Positions 1 through 8,230 of a stretch of DNA of 8,936 nucleotides are shown in pieces. Source of the stretch: Ilumatobacter sp. (GTDB taxonomy: Bacteria; Actinomycetota; Acidimicrobiia; Acidimicrobiales; Ilumatobacteraceae); assembly GCA_029263275.1 (NCBI GenBank), contig JAJCXU010000264.1:1-8936 (forward strand), in the 5' to 3' direction. The notes beneath the pieces were generated by a model that saw only the letters and a program-made list of their open reading frames with translations, had not been told where the DNA came from and did no database searches. The position numbers and the translations under genes were made by a program. The first letter of the stretch is position 1. Every line of letters begins with the position of its first letter.

Positions 1-2
1 CG

Positions 3-2270
<2,268 letters not shown>

Positions 2271-2302
2271 CTTGAGTCGGAGTCGGGCTTCTTGACCGAG
2301 TC

Positions 2303-2335
2303 TTGACACACAACAGAGGTTGGCTGTGACAGACT
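2303..2335 (+). promoter_or_regulatory. possible promoter downstream of clpB
   Basis: A perfect TTGACA (2303-2308) lies in the clpB-HK gap. About 18-21 nt further on is TGACAGACT (2327-2335), a poor -10 because no TANNNT is present. If active it would drive a very short + strand transcript ending at the terminator at 2356-2389, since no + strand gene lies beyond. The -35 match is seen directly; function is inferred and weak. Confidence 0.22.
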
Positions 2336-2355
2336 GTGGTCATTCCTTCCGCTGG

Positions 2356-2389
2356 AACCCCGGGGCTCGCCCTGGGGTTTCTGCTTTTT
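2356..2389 (+). terminator. intrinsic terminator of clpB
   Basis: The arms AACCCCGGGG (2356-2365) and CCCTGGGGTT (2370-2379) form a 10-bp stem with one G-U pair around the tetraloop CTCG. It is followed within 6 nt by a run of five T (2385-2389). It sits about 85 nt after the clpB stop. On the - strand the wobble becomes an A-C mismatch and no T run follows, so it works for clpB rather than for the convergent kinase gene. Confidence 0.85.
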
Positions 2390-2405
2390 CGGCACGTGTC
2401 GCAGA

Positions 2406-2431
2406 GTGGTTGCGGCTGACGCCGCTGCCAC
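2406..2431 (-). terminator. imperfect hairpin after the histidine kinase gene
   Basis: Arms 2406-2416 and 2421-2431 pair over 11 positions, nine Watson-Crick plus one G-T and one T-T, around a 4-nt loop. On the - strand it begins about 12 nt after the kinase stop codon, where a terminator is expected. No T tract follows, so it may be a weak or Rho-assisted end, or chance pairing in GC-rich DNA. Confidence 0.3.
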
Positions 2432-2443
2432 GGGCTGCGCTCG

Positions 2444-3679
2444 TCAGCGACGGACAGCGAGCAGCGACAGCGTGAACGTGGCCGGTCGCTGCGCCGTCAG
2501 TTCGAGTCGGCCGCCGTCAGCTTCAGCGAGCCGCCGTGCGAGGGCGAGACCGCGACCGTGGGCCGCTTGGTGATCCGCCGGTCGATCGAAGATCGTCGAT
2601 GCAGCATCGTCGTCGATTCCGGCTCCCTCGTCCTCGATCAGGACGCTGGTGCCGCGTACGAGGATCGCTACGGTGCCCCGTCCGTGACGGAGGGAGTTCT
2701 CGATCAGCACGTTGAGGATTTGACCGACGAGGCCGGGAGTACACACCACGGGTTCGACCCGACCTGTTGTGACAACGATCTGACGTCGCTTCTTGGCGAA
2801 CAGTGGCTGCCAGTCGCTGACGTAGTGATCGACGAGCGCGAGAAGATCGAGTTCCGTTCGTTCTCCGGTGCTGCCCTTGCGCGCCACGCGGAGCAATTCA
2901 TCGAGCGTCGTGTTCAGATCGTGGATCTGCGTCAGGGTCGTTCCAGCCTCGGTGGCAACCTCTGGGTCGGCGTGGCGTTCGAGGATCTCGAGACGCATGG
3001 CCAAGCCGGTCAATCCGGTGCGGAGTTGGTGTGTGGCGTCGGCGGTGAATCCGCGCTCGGACTCGAGCATCCGCTCGACCCGATTGCCACTCAGGCGGAT
3101 CGCGCTCGCGATGCTGTCGATCTCCTCGATACCGGAACTGGTCGGCGTGCTCGCGGTGAAGTCGCCGTCACCGAGTCGAGTTGCCGCTCGGGCCAGCCGT
3201 TCGAGCGGCGTGGCGACGCGGCGCGCTTGGACGAACGCCAGACCTCCAGCGATGGCCAGCCCGAAGACGGCGAGGATGGCGAGTTGGCCAACCTGGCCGA
3301 GGAAGCGATCGTCGACTTCGGTGCTGCTCGTGATCGCTTGTACGACGAACCCGTCGAGCGTGGTGAACGAGCGCCGGAAGGGCGACTCGATTCCGTCGAC
3401 ATCGACCGCCACGAGTTCGTCGCCATCTGCGTCGAGCACACGAACACCGACATCGTCAGGGAGCAGCAGCGCGATTTCGTCCGCGGTCACGCCGATGCCG
3501 TCATCAGTCTGCAGCGCACGATCATCGATCGCAGCGGTCACGGTGGCGCCGACCGCACTGGTACGGGCGTCGAGTTCGTCAGTCGCGGCCTGACGGAGCA
3601 CCAAGGTGACCGGGGCGGCGAGGAGCAGGAGGACCACGGTGACGACGAGCACCGTCGAGAGGACGAGGCGGCGCCGCAT
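2444..3679 (-). CDS. two-component sensor histidine kinase
   Basis: Membrane sensor kinase of 411 residues, partner of the regulator just upstream. Two hydrophobic segments, about 6-29 and 133-152, bracket an extracytoplasmic sensor region of about 100 residues that is rich in Asp and Thr and matches no domain I know. A HAMP-like linker follows (about 150-205). The HisKA H-box is ATHQLRTGL with phospho-acceptor H217. The N-box is IENSLRH (N328), the G1 box is DEGAGID (350-356) and the G2 box is GRGLAL (375-380). The H-box has Gly where most kinases have Pro, and the G2 box is the short GxG form. The ATG at 3679 has the Shine-Dalgarno GGTGAG five nt upstream. The gene starts 25 nt after the regulator stop, so the two are almost certainly co-transcribed. 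The stimulus is unknown. Family and pairing are firm; no named orthologue is claimed. Confidence 0.93.
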   Translation of the reverse strand: MRRRLVLSTVLVVTVVLLLLAAPVTLVLRQAATDELDARTSAVGATVTAAIDDRALQTDDGIGVTADEIALLLPDDVGVRVLDADGDELVAVDVDGIESPFRRSFTTLDGFVVQAITSSTEVDDRFLGQVGQLAILAVFGLAIAGGLAFVQARRVATPLERLARAATRLGDGDFTASTPTSSGIEEIDSIASAIRLSGNRVERMLESERGFTADATHQLRTGLTGLAMRLEILERHADPEVATEAGTTLTQIHDLNTTLDELLRVARKGSTGERTELDLLALVDHYVSDWQPLFAKKRRQIVVTTGRVEPVVCTPGLVGQILNVLIENSLRHGRGTVAILVRGTSVLIEDEGAGIDDDAASTIFDRPADHQAAHGRGLALARRLAEADGGRLELTAQRPATFTLSLLAVRR

Positions 3680-3684
3680 CAGAA

Positions 3685-3690
3685 CTCACC
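3685..3690 (-). promoter_or_regulatory. ribosome binding site of the histidine kinase
   Basis: GGTGAG on the - strand, five nt before the ATG at 3679. It lies inside the 25-nt spacer after the regulator stop, so the kinase is translated by fresh initiation and not by stop-start overlap. Confidence 0.6.
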
Positions 3691-3704
3691 GGGCCAGGTG
3701 AGCG

Positions 3705-4412
3705 TCACGGTTCGAATCGGAATCCGACGCCGCGGACCGTGACGATCTTCGACGGGGGATCGGTGACGTCGTTGACCTTGCGTCGCAGGGTCGATGTGTG
3801 TGTGTCGAGCGTGCGAGTCGAACCCCACCAGTTCTCGTCCCACACCTCGTTCATGATCTCTTCACGGGTGAGGGTCACGCCAGGCTGCTGCATGAGCATG
3901 GCGAGGAGGTCGAATTCCTTGGAGGTCAGTTCGACTTCGTTGCTCGATCCGTCGACGTCGACGTCGAGATGGCAGCGACGGGCTCGGAGGTCGAGTGCGA
4001 TCCCTGCACCGTTCAAGGTGGTTGAGGCGGCCCCACTGGCGGCGCTGTGTTCGCTGATACGGAGGCGCGCGCGGATTCGAGCGACCAGTTCGGCGAGGCG
4101 GAACGGTTTGGCGACGTAGTCATCCGCTCCGGCATTGAGACCCACGATGACGTCCATCTCCTCGGCGCGCGCGGTCAGCATGATGACCGGGAGATCGGGG
4201 TGATCGATGCGGAGCTTGCGGCAGACGTCGAGGCCATCGATGTCGGGAAGCGTGAGGTCGAGCAAGACCAGGTCGGGCACCGCGGCCGCGACGGCGGCGA
4301 GCGCTGGCTGCCCGGCCGCGACGTGTACGACATCGAAGTCTTCGGTGCGAAGAACGCGGATCAACGGCTCGCTGATCCGGGCGTCGTCCTCGACGAGCAG
4401 CACGGTGGTCAT
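3705..4412 (-). CDS. OmpR/PhoB-family response regulator
   Basis: Cytosolic DNA-binding regulator of 235 residues, activated by phosphoryl transfer from the kinase encoded directly downstream. Receiver domain about 3-118: acidic pocket E8-D9-D10, phospho-acceptor D52 in LLDLTLPDIDG, switch T80, Y99 and invariant K102 in DDYVAKPF. The C-terminal winged helix spans about 133-235: recognition-helix region RTLDTHTSTLRRKV and wing VRGVGFRF near the end. The ATG at 4412 is chosen because it places the receiver strand TTVLLVEDD at the usual N-terminus and has GGGAG three nt upstream. The frame also opens at a GTG at 4463, but the 17 extra residues look non-conserved and overlap a palindrome. The upstream gap of 152 nt carries three phased palindromes that could be operators or terminators. 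Target genes cannot be read from sequence. Confidence 0.95.
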   Translation of the reverse strand: MTTVLLVEDDARISEPLIRVLRTEDFDVVHVAAGQPALAAVAAAVPDLVLLDLTLPDIDGLDVCRKLRIDHPDLPVIMLTARAEEMDVIVGLNAGADDYVAKPFRLAELVARIRARLRISEHSAASGAASTTLNGAGIALDLRARRCHLDVDVDGSSNEVELTSKEFDLLAMLMQQPGVTLTREEIMNEVWDENWWGSTRTLDTHTSTLRRKVNDVTDPPSKIVTVRGVGFRFEP

Positions 4413-4457
4413 GGTCTCCCGAGCGTACGCAACCCCATCTCCCCGTTGACGGACCCC

Positions 4458-4488
4458 AGTCACAGCGGGGCCGGGTACATCTGTGACT
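4458..4488. repeat. palindrome 1 of a three-palindrome array (diverged copy)
   Basis: Perfect 8-bp arms AGTCACAG (4458-4465) and CTGTGACT (4481-4488) flank a 15-nt spacer. Read on the - strand, its 29-nt core matches the + strand core of the neighbouring duplicated palindromes at 19 of 29 positions, including the spacer motif ACCCGG and the TCAC/GTGA arms. All three stem pairs that differ are still Watson-Crick. It lies 46 nt upstream of the regulator ATG. It may be an operator or an RNA hairpin; function is inferred. Confidence 0.6.
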
Positions 4489-4489
4489 C

Positions 4490-4558
4490 TGCCTCACGTT
4501 TGCACCCGGTCCGGACGTGAGAGTTGCCTCACGTTTGCACCCGGTCCGGACGTGAGAG
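4490..4558. repeat. tandem duplicated palindrome (2 x 34 nt, period 35)
   Basis: Two identical 34-nt units, 4490-4523 and 4525-4558, are separated by a single T. Each contains the inverted repeat CTCACGT...ACGTGAG (7-bp arms, 15-nt spacer; three more wobble/WC pairs possible inward) and the inner motif CCGGTCCGG. The second unit ends six nt past the HisD-like stop codon. On the - strand this array is therefore the 3' end of that gene and the far upstream leader of the regulator. No T tract follows either hairpin. Possible roles are transcript-end hairpins, a REP-like element or protein binding sites. Confidence 0.9.
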
Positions 4559-4564
4559 GTGGTG

Positions 4565-5878
4565 TCAGGGGGTGCGGAGGTGGAGGGCGTTGGCGTGCGC
4601 GGGGAAACCTTCGTGGTCGGCGAGCGCGATGACGTTTGGTGCCATGCGCTGGATCGAGGCCGCGTCGGCGCGGGCGATGGCGGTGCGCTTGAGGAAGGTG
4701 TCGGCAGTGATGCCGGAGGAGACCTGGGCGAAGCCGCTGGTTGGCAGCGATGCCGGGCAGCCGATGATGAAGTTGGCGGCGCTGAACGGTGTGTGCTGGC
4801 CGACCAGGATCTCGCCGGCGTTGACGATGCCGTCAACCACAGAGTCGACCTGGTCGTCGGCGACCGCAACTTGGAGGTGTTCGGCGGCGTACGCGTTGGC
4901 GACGTCGAGCGCTGCGTTGAGGTCGTCGACGATGACGCAGCCACCGTTCGGACCGAGCGATGCGCGTGCGGCAGTGGCCCGCACTTCGGGCAGTGCAGCG
5001 AGTTGCTCGGCGAGCTGCATTTCGGTTGCATCGGCAAGAGCAGCGGAGGTCGTGACGAGCACGACCGAACTGTCGGTGCCGTGCTCGGCTTCGATCAGCA
5101 GATCGGCAGCGAGACGAATCGGGTCGGCCGAGTCGTCGGCGATGACGAGGCTCTCGGTGGGGCCGAGCAGCATCATCGTGGCCACGCCAAAGCGTTGCAT
5201 CTCGACCTGAGCGATGGTGACCGCCGGCGAGCCGGGGCCGACGATCTTGGCGACCTTGTCGATCGACTCGGTGCCGAAGCCGAGCGCAGCGATGCCGGCG
5301 GGCCCGTTGACGCGGTAGACGTTGGAGATTCCAAGCTTGCGACAGACGACGAGCACGGCGGGGTCGATCTCGCCGCTGCCGCCGGGCACCGGCGGGACCA
5401 CCAGGGAGAGCTTCGGCACACCAGCGACCATCGCTGGCACGGCGAGTTGGTACGCGACGCTCGGGTAGCTGGCCTTGCCGGAGGGTGTGAAGAGCCCCGC
5501 GGAACTGATGGGCGTGATCTTCTCGCCGACGAAGAGGCCCGGCTCGCTCTCGACGCTCCAGTCCTGCGCCTGCAGCATCTGTGTTTCGTTGAAGGTGCGG
5601 AGGTGGGCGATTGCATCATCGATGGCCGCATCGATCTCGGCCGACACGGCCGCCGTGGCGAACTCTTCGTCGGTGACGCGGAGCTGGTCGGGTGTGAGCT
5701 CGATCTTGTCGAACTTGGCGAGTGCATCGCACACGGCAATGTCGCCGCGCTGGCGGACGTCGTCGATGAGTACACCAATCGAGTGGCGGAGCTCGTCGTC
5801 GAAGATGTCGTCGAGGCCGCGATGCATCAACGCCGCACGTGCCTCGTCGTTCATCTCGGACCACGTCTGTCGTCGCAT
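4565..5878 (-). CDS. histidinol dehydrogenase family protein (HisD-like, atypical active site)
   Basis: About 437 residues from the ATG at 5878, full length for the HisD family of NAD-dependent alcohol dehydrogenases, which oxidise an alcohol in two steps to a carboxylate. Numbering below counts from the GTG at 5887, three codons earlier. The fold signature is clear: FTPSGKASYPS (133-143), the KIVGPG region (224-229), LLGPTESLVIADD (240-252) and the catalytic pair E336-H337 in AAEHLQV. Three sites differ from true HisD. The zinc ligand Gln of QAEH is E266 (EAEH), the zinc ligand Asp of GGDY is N372 (AANF), and GTNH is GCPA (376-379). H269 and H431 are kept. The substrate is therefore probably not histidinol, and no other his gene is nearby. 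The ATG has GGGGTGAG four nt upstream; a leaderless GTG start at 5887 is the alternative. It is divergent from the Rieske-ThDP gene. Confidence 0.88.
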   Translation of the reverse strand: MRRQTWSEMNDEARAALMHRGLDDIFDDELRHSIGVLIDDVRQRGDIAVCDALAKFDKIELTPDQLRVTDEEFATAAVSAEIDAAIDDAIAHLRTFNETQMLQAQDWSVESEPGLFVGEKITPISSAGLFTPSGKASYPSVAYQLAVPAMVAGVPKLSLVVPPVPGGSGEIDPAVLVVCRKLGISNVYRVNGPAGIAALGFGTESIDKVAKIVGPGSPAVTIAQVEMQRFGVATMMLLGPTESLVIADDSADPIRLAADLLIEAEHGTDSSVVLVTTSAALADATEMQLAEQLAALPEVRATAARASLGPNGGCVIVDDLNAALDVANAYAAEHLQVAVADDQVDSVVDGIVNAGEILVGQHTPFSAANFIIGCPASLPTSGFAQVSSGITADTFLKRTAIARADAASIQRMAPNVIALADHEGFPAHANALHLRTP

Positions 5879-5894
5879 CACACTCACCCCAGCA

Positions 5895-5900
5895 ACGGTA
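5895..5900 (-). promoter_or_regulatory. candidate -10 box of the HisD-like gene
   Basis: TACCGT (- strand) fits the actinobacterial TANNNT pattern and ends seven nt before the GTG at 5887. That spacing would put the transcript start on or next to the GTG, favouring a leaderless GTG start over the SD-preceded ATG at 5878. No convincing -35 is seen at 16-18 nt. Confidence 0.35.
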
Positions 5901-5927
5901 CCGGCGCTCGTTCTCGGGTGGACTGCC

Positions 5928-5976
5928 GAAATCCTGCGCTGGCTTCCCGCTCAGCGGGAAGCCAGCGCAGGATTTC
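5928..5976. repeat. perfect 49-nt palindrome, copy 1
   Basis: Arms of 23 nt (5928-5950 and 5954-5976) are exact reverse complements around a 3-nt loop, TCA. It lies in the divergent gap between the HisD-like and Rieske-ThDP genes, upstream of both, so it is not placed as a terminator of either. A decayed copy in opposite orientation sits at 8051-8099, beyond the ThDP gene (43 of 49 positions match). It resembles a REP-like or miniature palindromic element. Confidence 0.93.
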
Positions 5977-6073
5977 TGTTTGTTCATCGCGGCGGCGGCG
6001 ATTCGGTTGACACGAACTCGGAAGGATTTCGAACGGTTGCGGGTGACCCGCGTGGCGCCATTGGTGCGTGCCG

Positions 6074-6079
6074 TACTGT
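6074..6079 (+). promoter_or_regulatory. candidate -10 box of the Rieske-ThDP gene
   Basis: TACTGT ends six nt before the ATG at 6086, and no Shine-Dalgarno lies between. This matches a leaderless transcript starting at or next to the ATG, which is common in Actinomycetota. It also argues against the in-frame GTG at 6068, which would lie upstream of this box. No good -35 is seen; the TTGACA at 6007-6012 is too far away. Confidence 0.4.
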
Positions 6080-6085
6080 TTGGCC

Positions 6086-8032
6086 ATGAGCGAACCGACT
6101 TCTGAACAGTGGCACCGCGTGCTCGACGTCGACGACCTGCCCGAAGGGCGTGTCACCACCGTCACGGTGGGCCGTCGGTCGCTGGCCGTCTCCCACCACG
6201 AAGGCACGTACGGAGCGATCGACAACCGTTGCCCGCATCAGGGCGGCCCACTCGGAGAAGGCTCGATCGAGAAGGGCTGGCTCCGCTGTCCGTGGCACGG
6301 CTACGACTTCCATCCGTGTACCGGTGGCGCGCCGGAGGGCAATGACGACGCAGTCAGCCCGTTCGAGGTCGAGCAGCGCGACGACGGGATCTGGGTGTCG
6401 GTTCCGGACGACGCACCACGTGAACGCACCGTCAGCGACGTCCTGGTCGAGACCATGGTCAATTGGGGCGTCACCTCCGTGTTCGGCATGGTCGGCCACA
6501 GCAACCTCGGGTTCGCCGATGCGATGCGCGTCGCCGAAGAACGCGGCGACCTCCGCTTCTTCGGCATCCGCCACGAAGGAGCGGCATCGTTTGCTGCGAG
6601 CGCCTACGGAAAGTTGACCCACGACGTCGCGGCCTGCTTCGGTATCGCCGGACCTGGCTCGACGAACCTGTTGACCGGGCTCTACGACGCCAAGGTCGAT
6701 CGTGCGCCGGTGCTCGCCATCTCGGGGCAAGTGCCCTCGAAGGTGAAGGGGCGGGGCGCCTTTCAGGACGTCAATCACGAAGGGGCATTTGCCGACGTCG
6801 CCGGGTTCTCCGAGGCGGTGCACTCGGGCTCGAATCACGCAGAGCTGATGAACGTGGCGTGCAAGACCGCCGTGGTCGAGCGGACGGTCGCACACCTCGT
6901 GTTGCCCGACGAGGTGCAGACCGAGCCCAGCGACGGAGAAGCAGGTGGCCCACTTGGTCGCGTCGCCAGCCGACAGGTCAGCCCACCGGAAGAGACGCTC
7001 GCCGCAGCGGTCGAGATGATCCGTGGCGCACAACGGCCGATGATCATCGTCGGCGACGGAGCGCGCGATGACATGGCCGAGATCGGCGCGCTCGCCGAAC
7101 GCCTCGGCACACCGGTCGCCACCACCTTCAAGGGCAAGGGAGCAATCTCGGACCATCACGAACTCGGCTGTGGCGTGCTCGGTCGTAGTGGCACGCCCAT
7201 CGCGAGCTGGTTCATGAACGAGTCCGACCTGTTGATCGTCTTCGGCGCGTCGTTCTCGAACCACACCGGCATTGCCGAGTACAAGCCGATCATCCAGGTC
7301 GACTTCGACCCGATGGCACTCGGCCGGTTCCACTCTGTCGAGGTGCCAATGCTCGGCCATGGCGCGGTGACGGCGCGGTTGTTGACCGAACGTGTCGGCG
7401 ACGATCACGGCTGTGCCGACCTGCGCGACGAGGTTGCGGAACGCTGGGCGATCTGGCGGGCCGAGAAGGCCAGTCGTCGCACCGATGATCACGACGAGGG
7501 CATCAATGCTGCGGCGCTGTTCGACGCGCTCGGCCGGCACGTCGACGACGACGCCGTCATCTGCTGCGATGTTGGCAACAACACCTACAGCTTCGGCCGG
7601 TACTTCGAAGTGGCCAACCAGTCGGTGCTGATGTCCGGCTATCTCGGATCGATTGGCTTCGGCTTCCCTGCGGCGATGGGGTCGTGGGCCGCCGTCGGTG
7701 GAAAGCGCCAAGTGTTGAGCGTGTCGGGTGACGCCGGATTCGGTCAGTACGCAATGGAGATGACCACCGCGGTCAAGTACGGGATGAACGTCACTCACGT
7801 GCTGATGAACAACTCCGAGCTCGGCAAGATCAGCAAGGAACAGCGCGCGGCCAGCCTCGACGTGTGGCAGACGAACGTACACAACCCATCGTTCGCAGCC
7901 TTCGCCGAACTGTGCGGTGCGAAGGGTATTCGTGTCGATTCGATCGATCAGCTCGACGCGGCATTGGCCGAGGCGTTTGCCCACAACGGCCCTGCGCTCG
8001 TCGAAGTGATGACCGACGCCCTCCTCATGTGA
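6086..8032 (+). CDS. Rieske [2Fe-2S]-thiamine diphosphate enzyme fusion
   Basis: A single 648-residue frame joining two cofactor modules. Residues about 10-106 form a Rieske ferredoxin-like domain with all cluster ligands: C49-P-H51 and C68-P-W-H71 (CxH-16-CxxH). Residues about 114-645 form a complete ThDP enzyme of the acetolactate synthase/pyruvate oxidase superfamily. Its PYR domain holds catalytic glutamate E164 in RHEGAA and the AGPGSTNLLTGL segment (188-199). The central domain (about 301-430) contains RPMIIVGDGA. The PP domain carries the ThDP/Mg motif GDA (548-550), 24 residues, then NN (575-576). Ordinary members are about 540-600 residues and lack the Rieske part. Such enzymes decarboxylate a 2-keto acid and transfer the carbanion to an acceptor or oxidise it; here electrons could pass to the cluster, but this is inference. 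The ATG at 6086 fits the domain start and a leaderless promoter. No signal peptide is seen, so it is cytosolic. Substrate unknown. Confidence 0.92.
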   Translation: MSEPTSEQWHRVLDVDDLPEGRVTTVTVGRRSLAVSHHEGTYGAIDNRCPHQGGPLGEGSIEKGWLRCPWHGYDFHPCTGGAPEGNDDAVSPFEVEQRDDGIWVSVPDDAPRERTVSDVLVETMVNWGVTSVFGMVGHSNLGFADAMRVAEERGDLRFFGIRHEGAASFAASAYGKLTHDVAACFGIAGPGSTNLLTGLYDAKVDRAPVLAISGQVPSKVKGRGAFQDVNHEGAFADVAGFSEAVHSGSNHAELMNVACKTAVVERTVAHLVLPDEVQTEPSDGEAGGPLGRVASRQVSPPEETLAAAVEMIRGAQRPMIIVGDGARDDMAEIGALAERLGTPVATTFKGKGAISDHHELGCGVLGRSGTPIASWFMNESDLLIVFGASFSNHTGIAEYKPIIQVDFDPMALGRFHSVEVPMLGHGAVTARLLTERVGDDHGCADLRDEVAERWAIWRAEKASRRTDDHDEGINAAALFDALGRHVDDDAVICCDVGNNTYSFGRYFEVANQSVLMSGYLGSIGFGFPAAMGSWAAVGGKRQVLSVSGDAGFGQYAMEMTTAVKYGMNVTHVLMNNSELGKISKEQRAASLDVWQTNVHNPSFAAFAELCGAKGIRVDSIDQLDAALAEAFAHNGPALVEVMTDALLM

Positions 8033-8050
8033 CCGCCCTGCCCTGCTGCT

Positions 8051-8099
8051 CAAATCCTGCGCTGGCTTCCCGCTGAGCGACAACCCAGCGCAGAATTTG
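8051..8099. repeat. imperfect 49-nt palindrome, copy 2
   Basis: Arms 8051-8073 and 8077-8099 pair at 19 of 23 positions around the loop TGA. Compared with the reverse complement of copy 1 (5928-5976) it matches at 43 of 49 positions, with an unbroken 28-nt identical stretch covering the left arm, the loop and three bases beyond. The outermost pair is C-G here and G-C in copy 1. It starts 18 nt after the Rieske-ThDP stop and might also act as a weak terminator, though no T tract follows. Confidence 0.88.
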
Positions 8100-8198
8100 T
8101 GTCCGTCCGGTCTTGCCCCGAGGTGAAACGGCGCGGCCGCTTGACGAAAAGCACGGGTGTTCTCGGGATCGGGTGGCCGGGCATGCTGGGTCGGCCAG

Positions 8199-8204
8199 TA
8201 GTGT
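8199..8204 (+). promoter_or_regulatory. possible -10 box for purA
   Basis: TAGTGT matches TANNNT and would give a transcript start near 8211 and a leader of about 45 nt. There is no good -35 at standard spacing; a TTGACG at 8141-8146 is too distant. Weak, offered only as the best candidate in this leader. Confidence 0.22.
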
Positions 8205-8230
8205 CACATCACGTTCCATCAACCATTTCT

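Noticed and set aside
2558..3742. Open + strand frame of 394 codons opposite the kinase gene
   Set aside because: Antisense shadow; the - strand has membrane segments, H, N and G boxes and a good ribosome binding site.
4413..4463. Longer response regulator starting at the GTG at 4463
   Set aside because: The 17 extra residues do not match the family's N-terminus, and the GTG lies within palindrome 1; the ATG at 4412 places the receiver domain correctly.
4490..4558. CRISPR-like repeat
   Set aside because: Only two units with a 1-nt separation, no spacers and no cas genes; it is a tandem palindrome duplication.
4559..6010. Open + strand frame of 483 codons opposite the HisD-like gene
   Set aside because: Shadow frame: low-complexity Asp/Gly/Val-rich translation without domains, running through the palindromes at both ends.
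6068..6085. GTG start of the Rieske-ThDP gene six codons upstream
   Set aside because: It would sit upstream of the likely -10 box and has no ribosome binding site.
6086..8032. Ordinary acetolactate synthase large subunit (ilvB)
   Set aside because: The Rieske domain, the absence of an ilvN small-subunit gene downstream and the GDA/NN region context do not fit a branched-chain amino acid enzyme.
5984..8083. Open - strand frame of 699 codons opposite the Rieske-ThDP gene
   Set aside because: A codon-phase shadow of a GC-rich gene. Its translation shows no family motif, while the + strand frame carries complete Rieske and ThDP signatures.
5928..8099. Complete transposon with the 49-nt palindromes as terminal inverted repeats
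   Set aside because: No transposase lies between them, and no target-site duplication is visible at the outer edges; kept only as a hypothesis.
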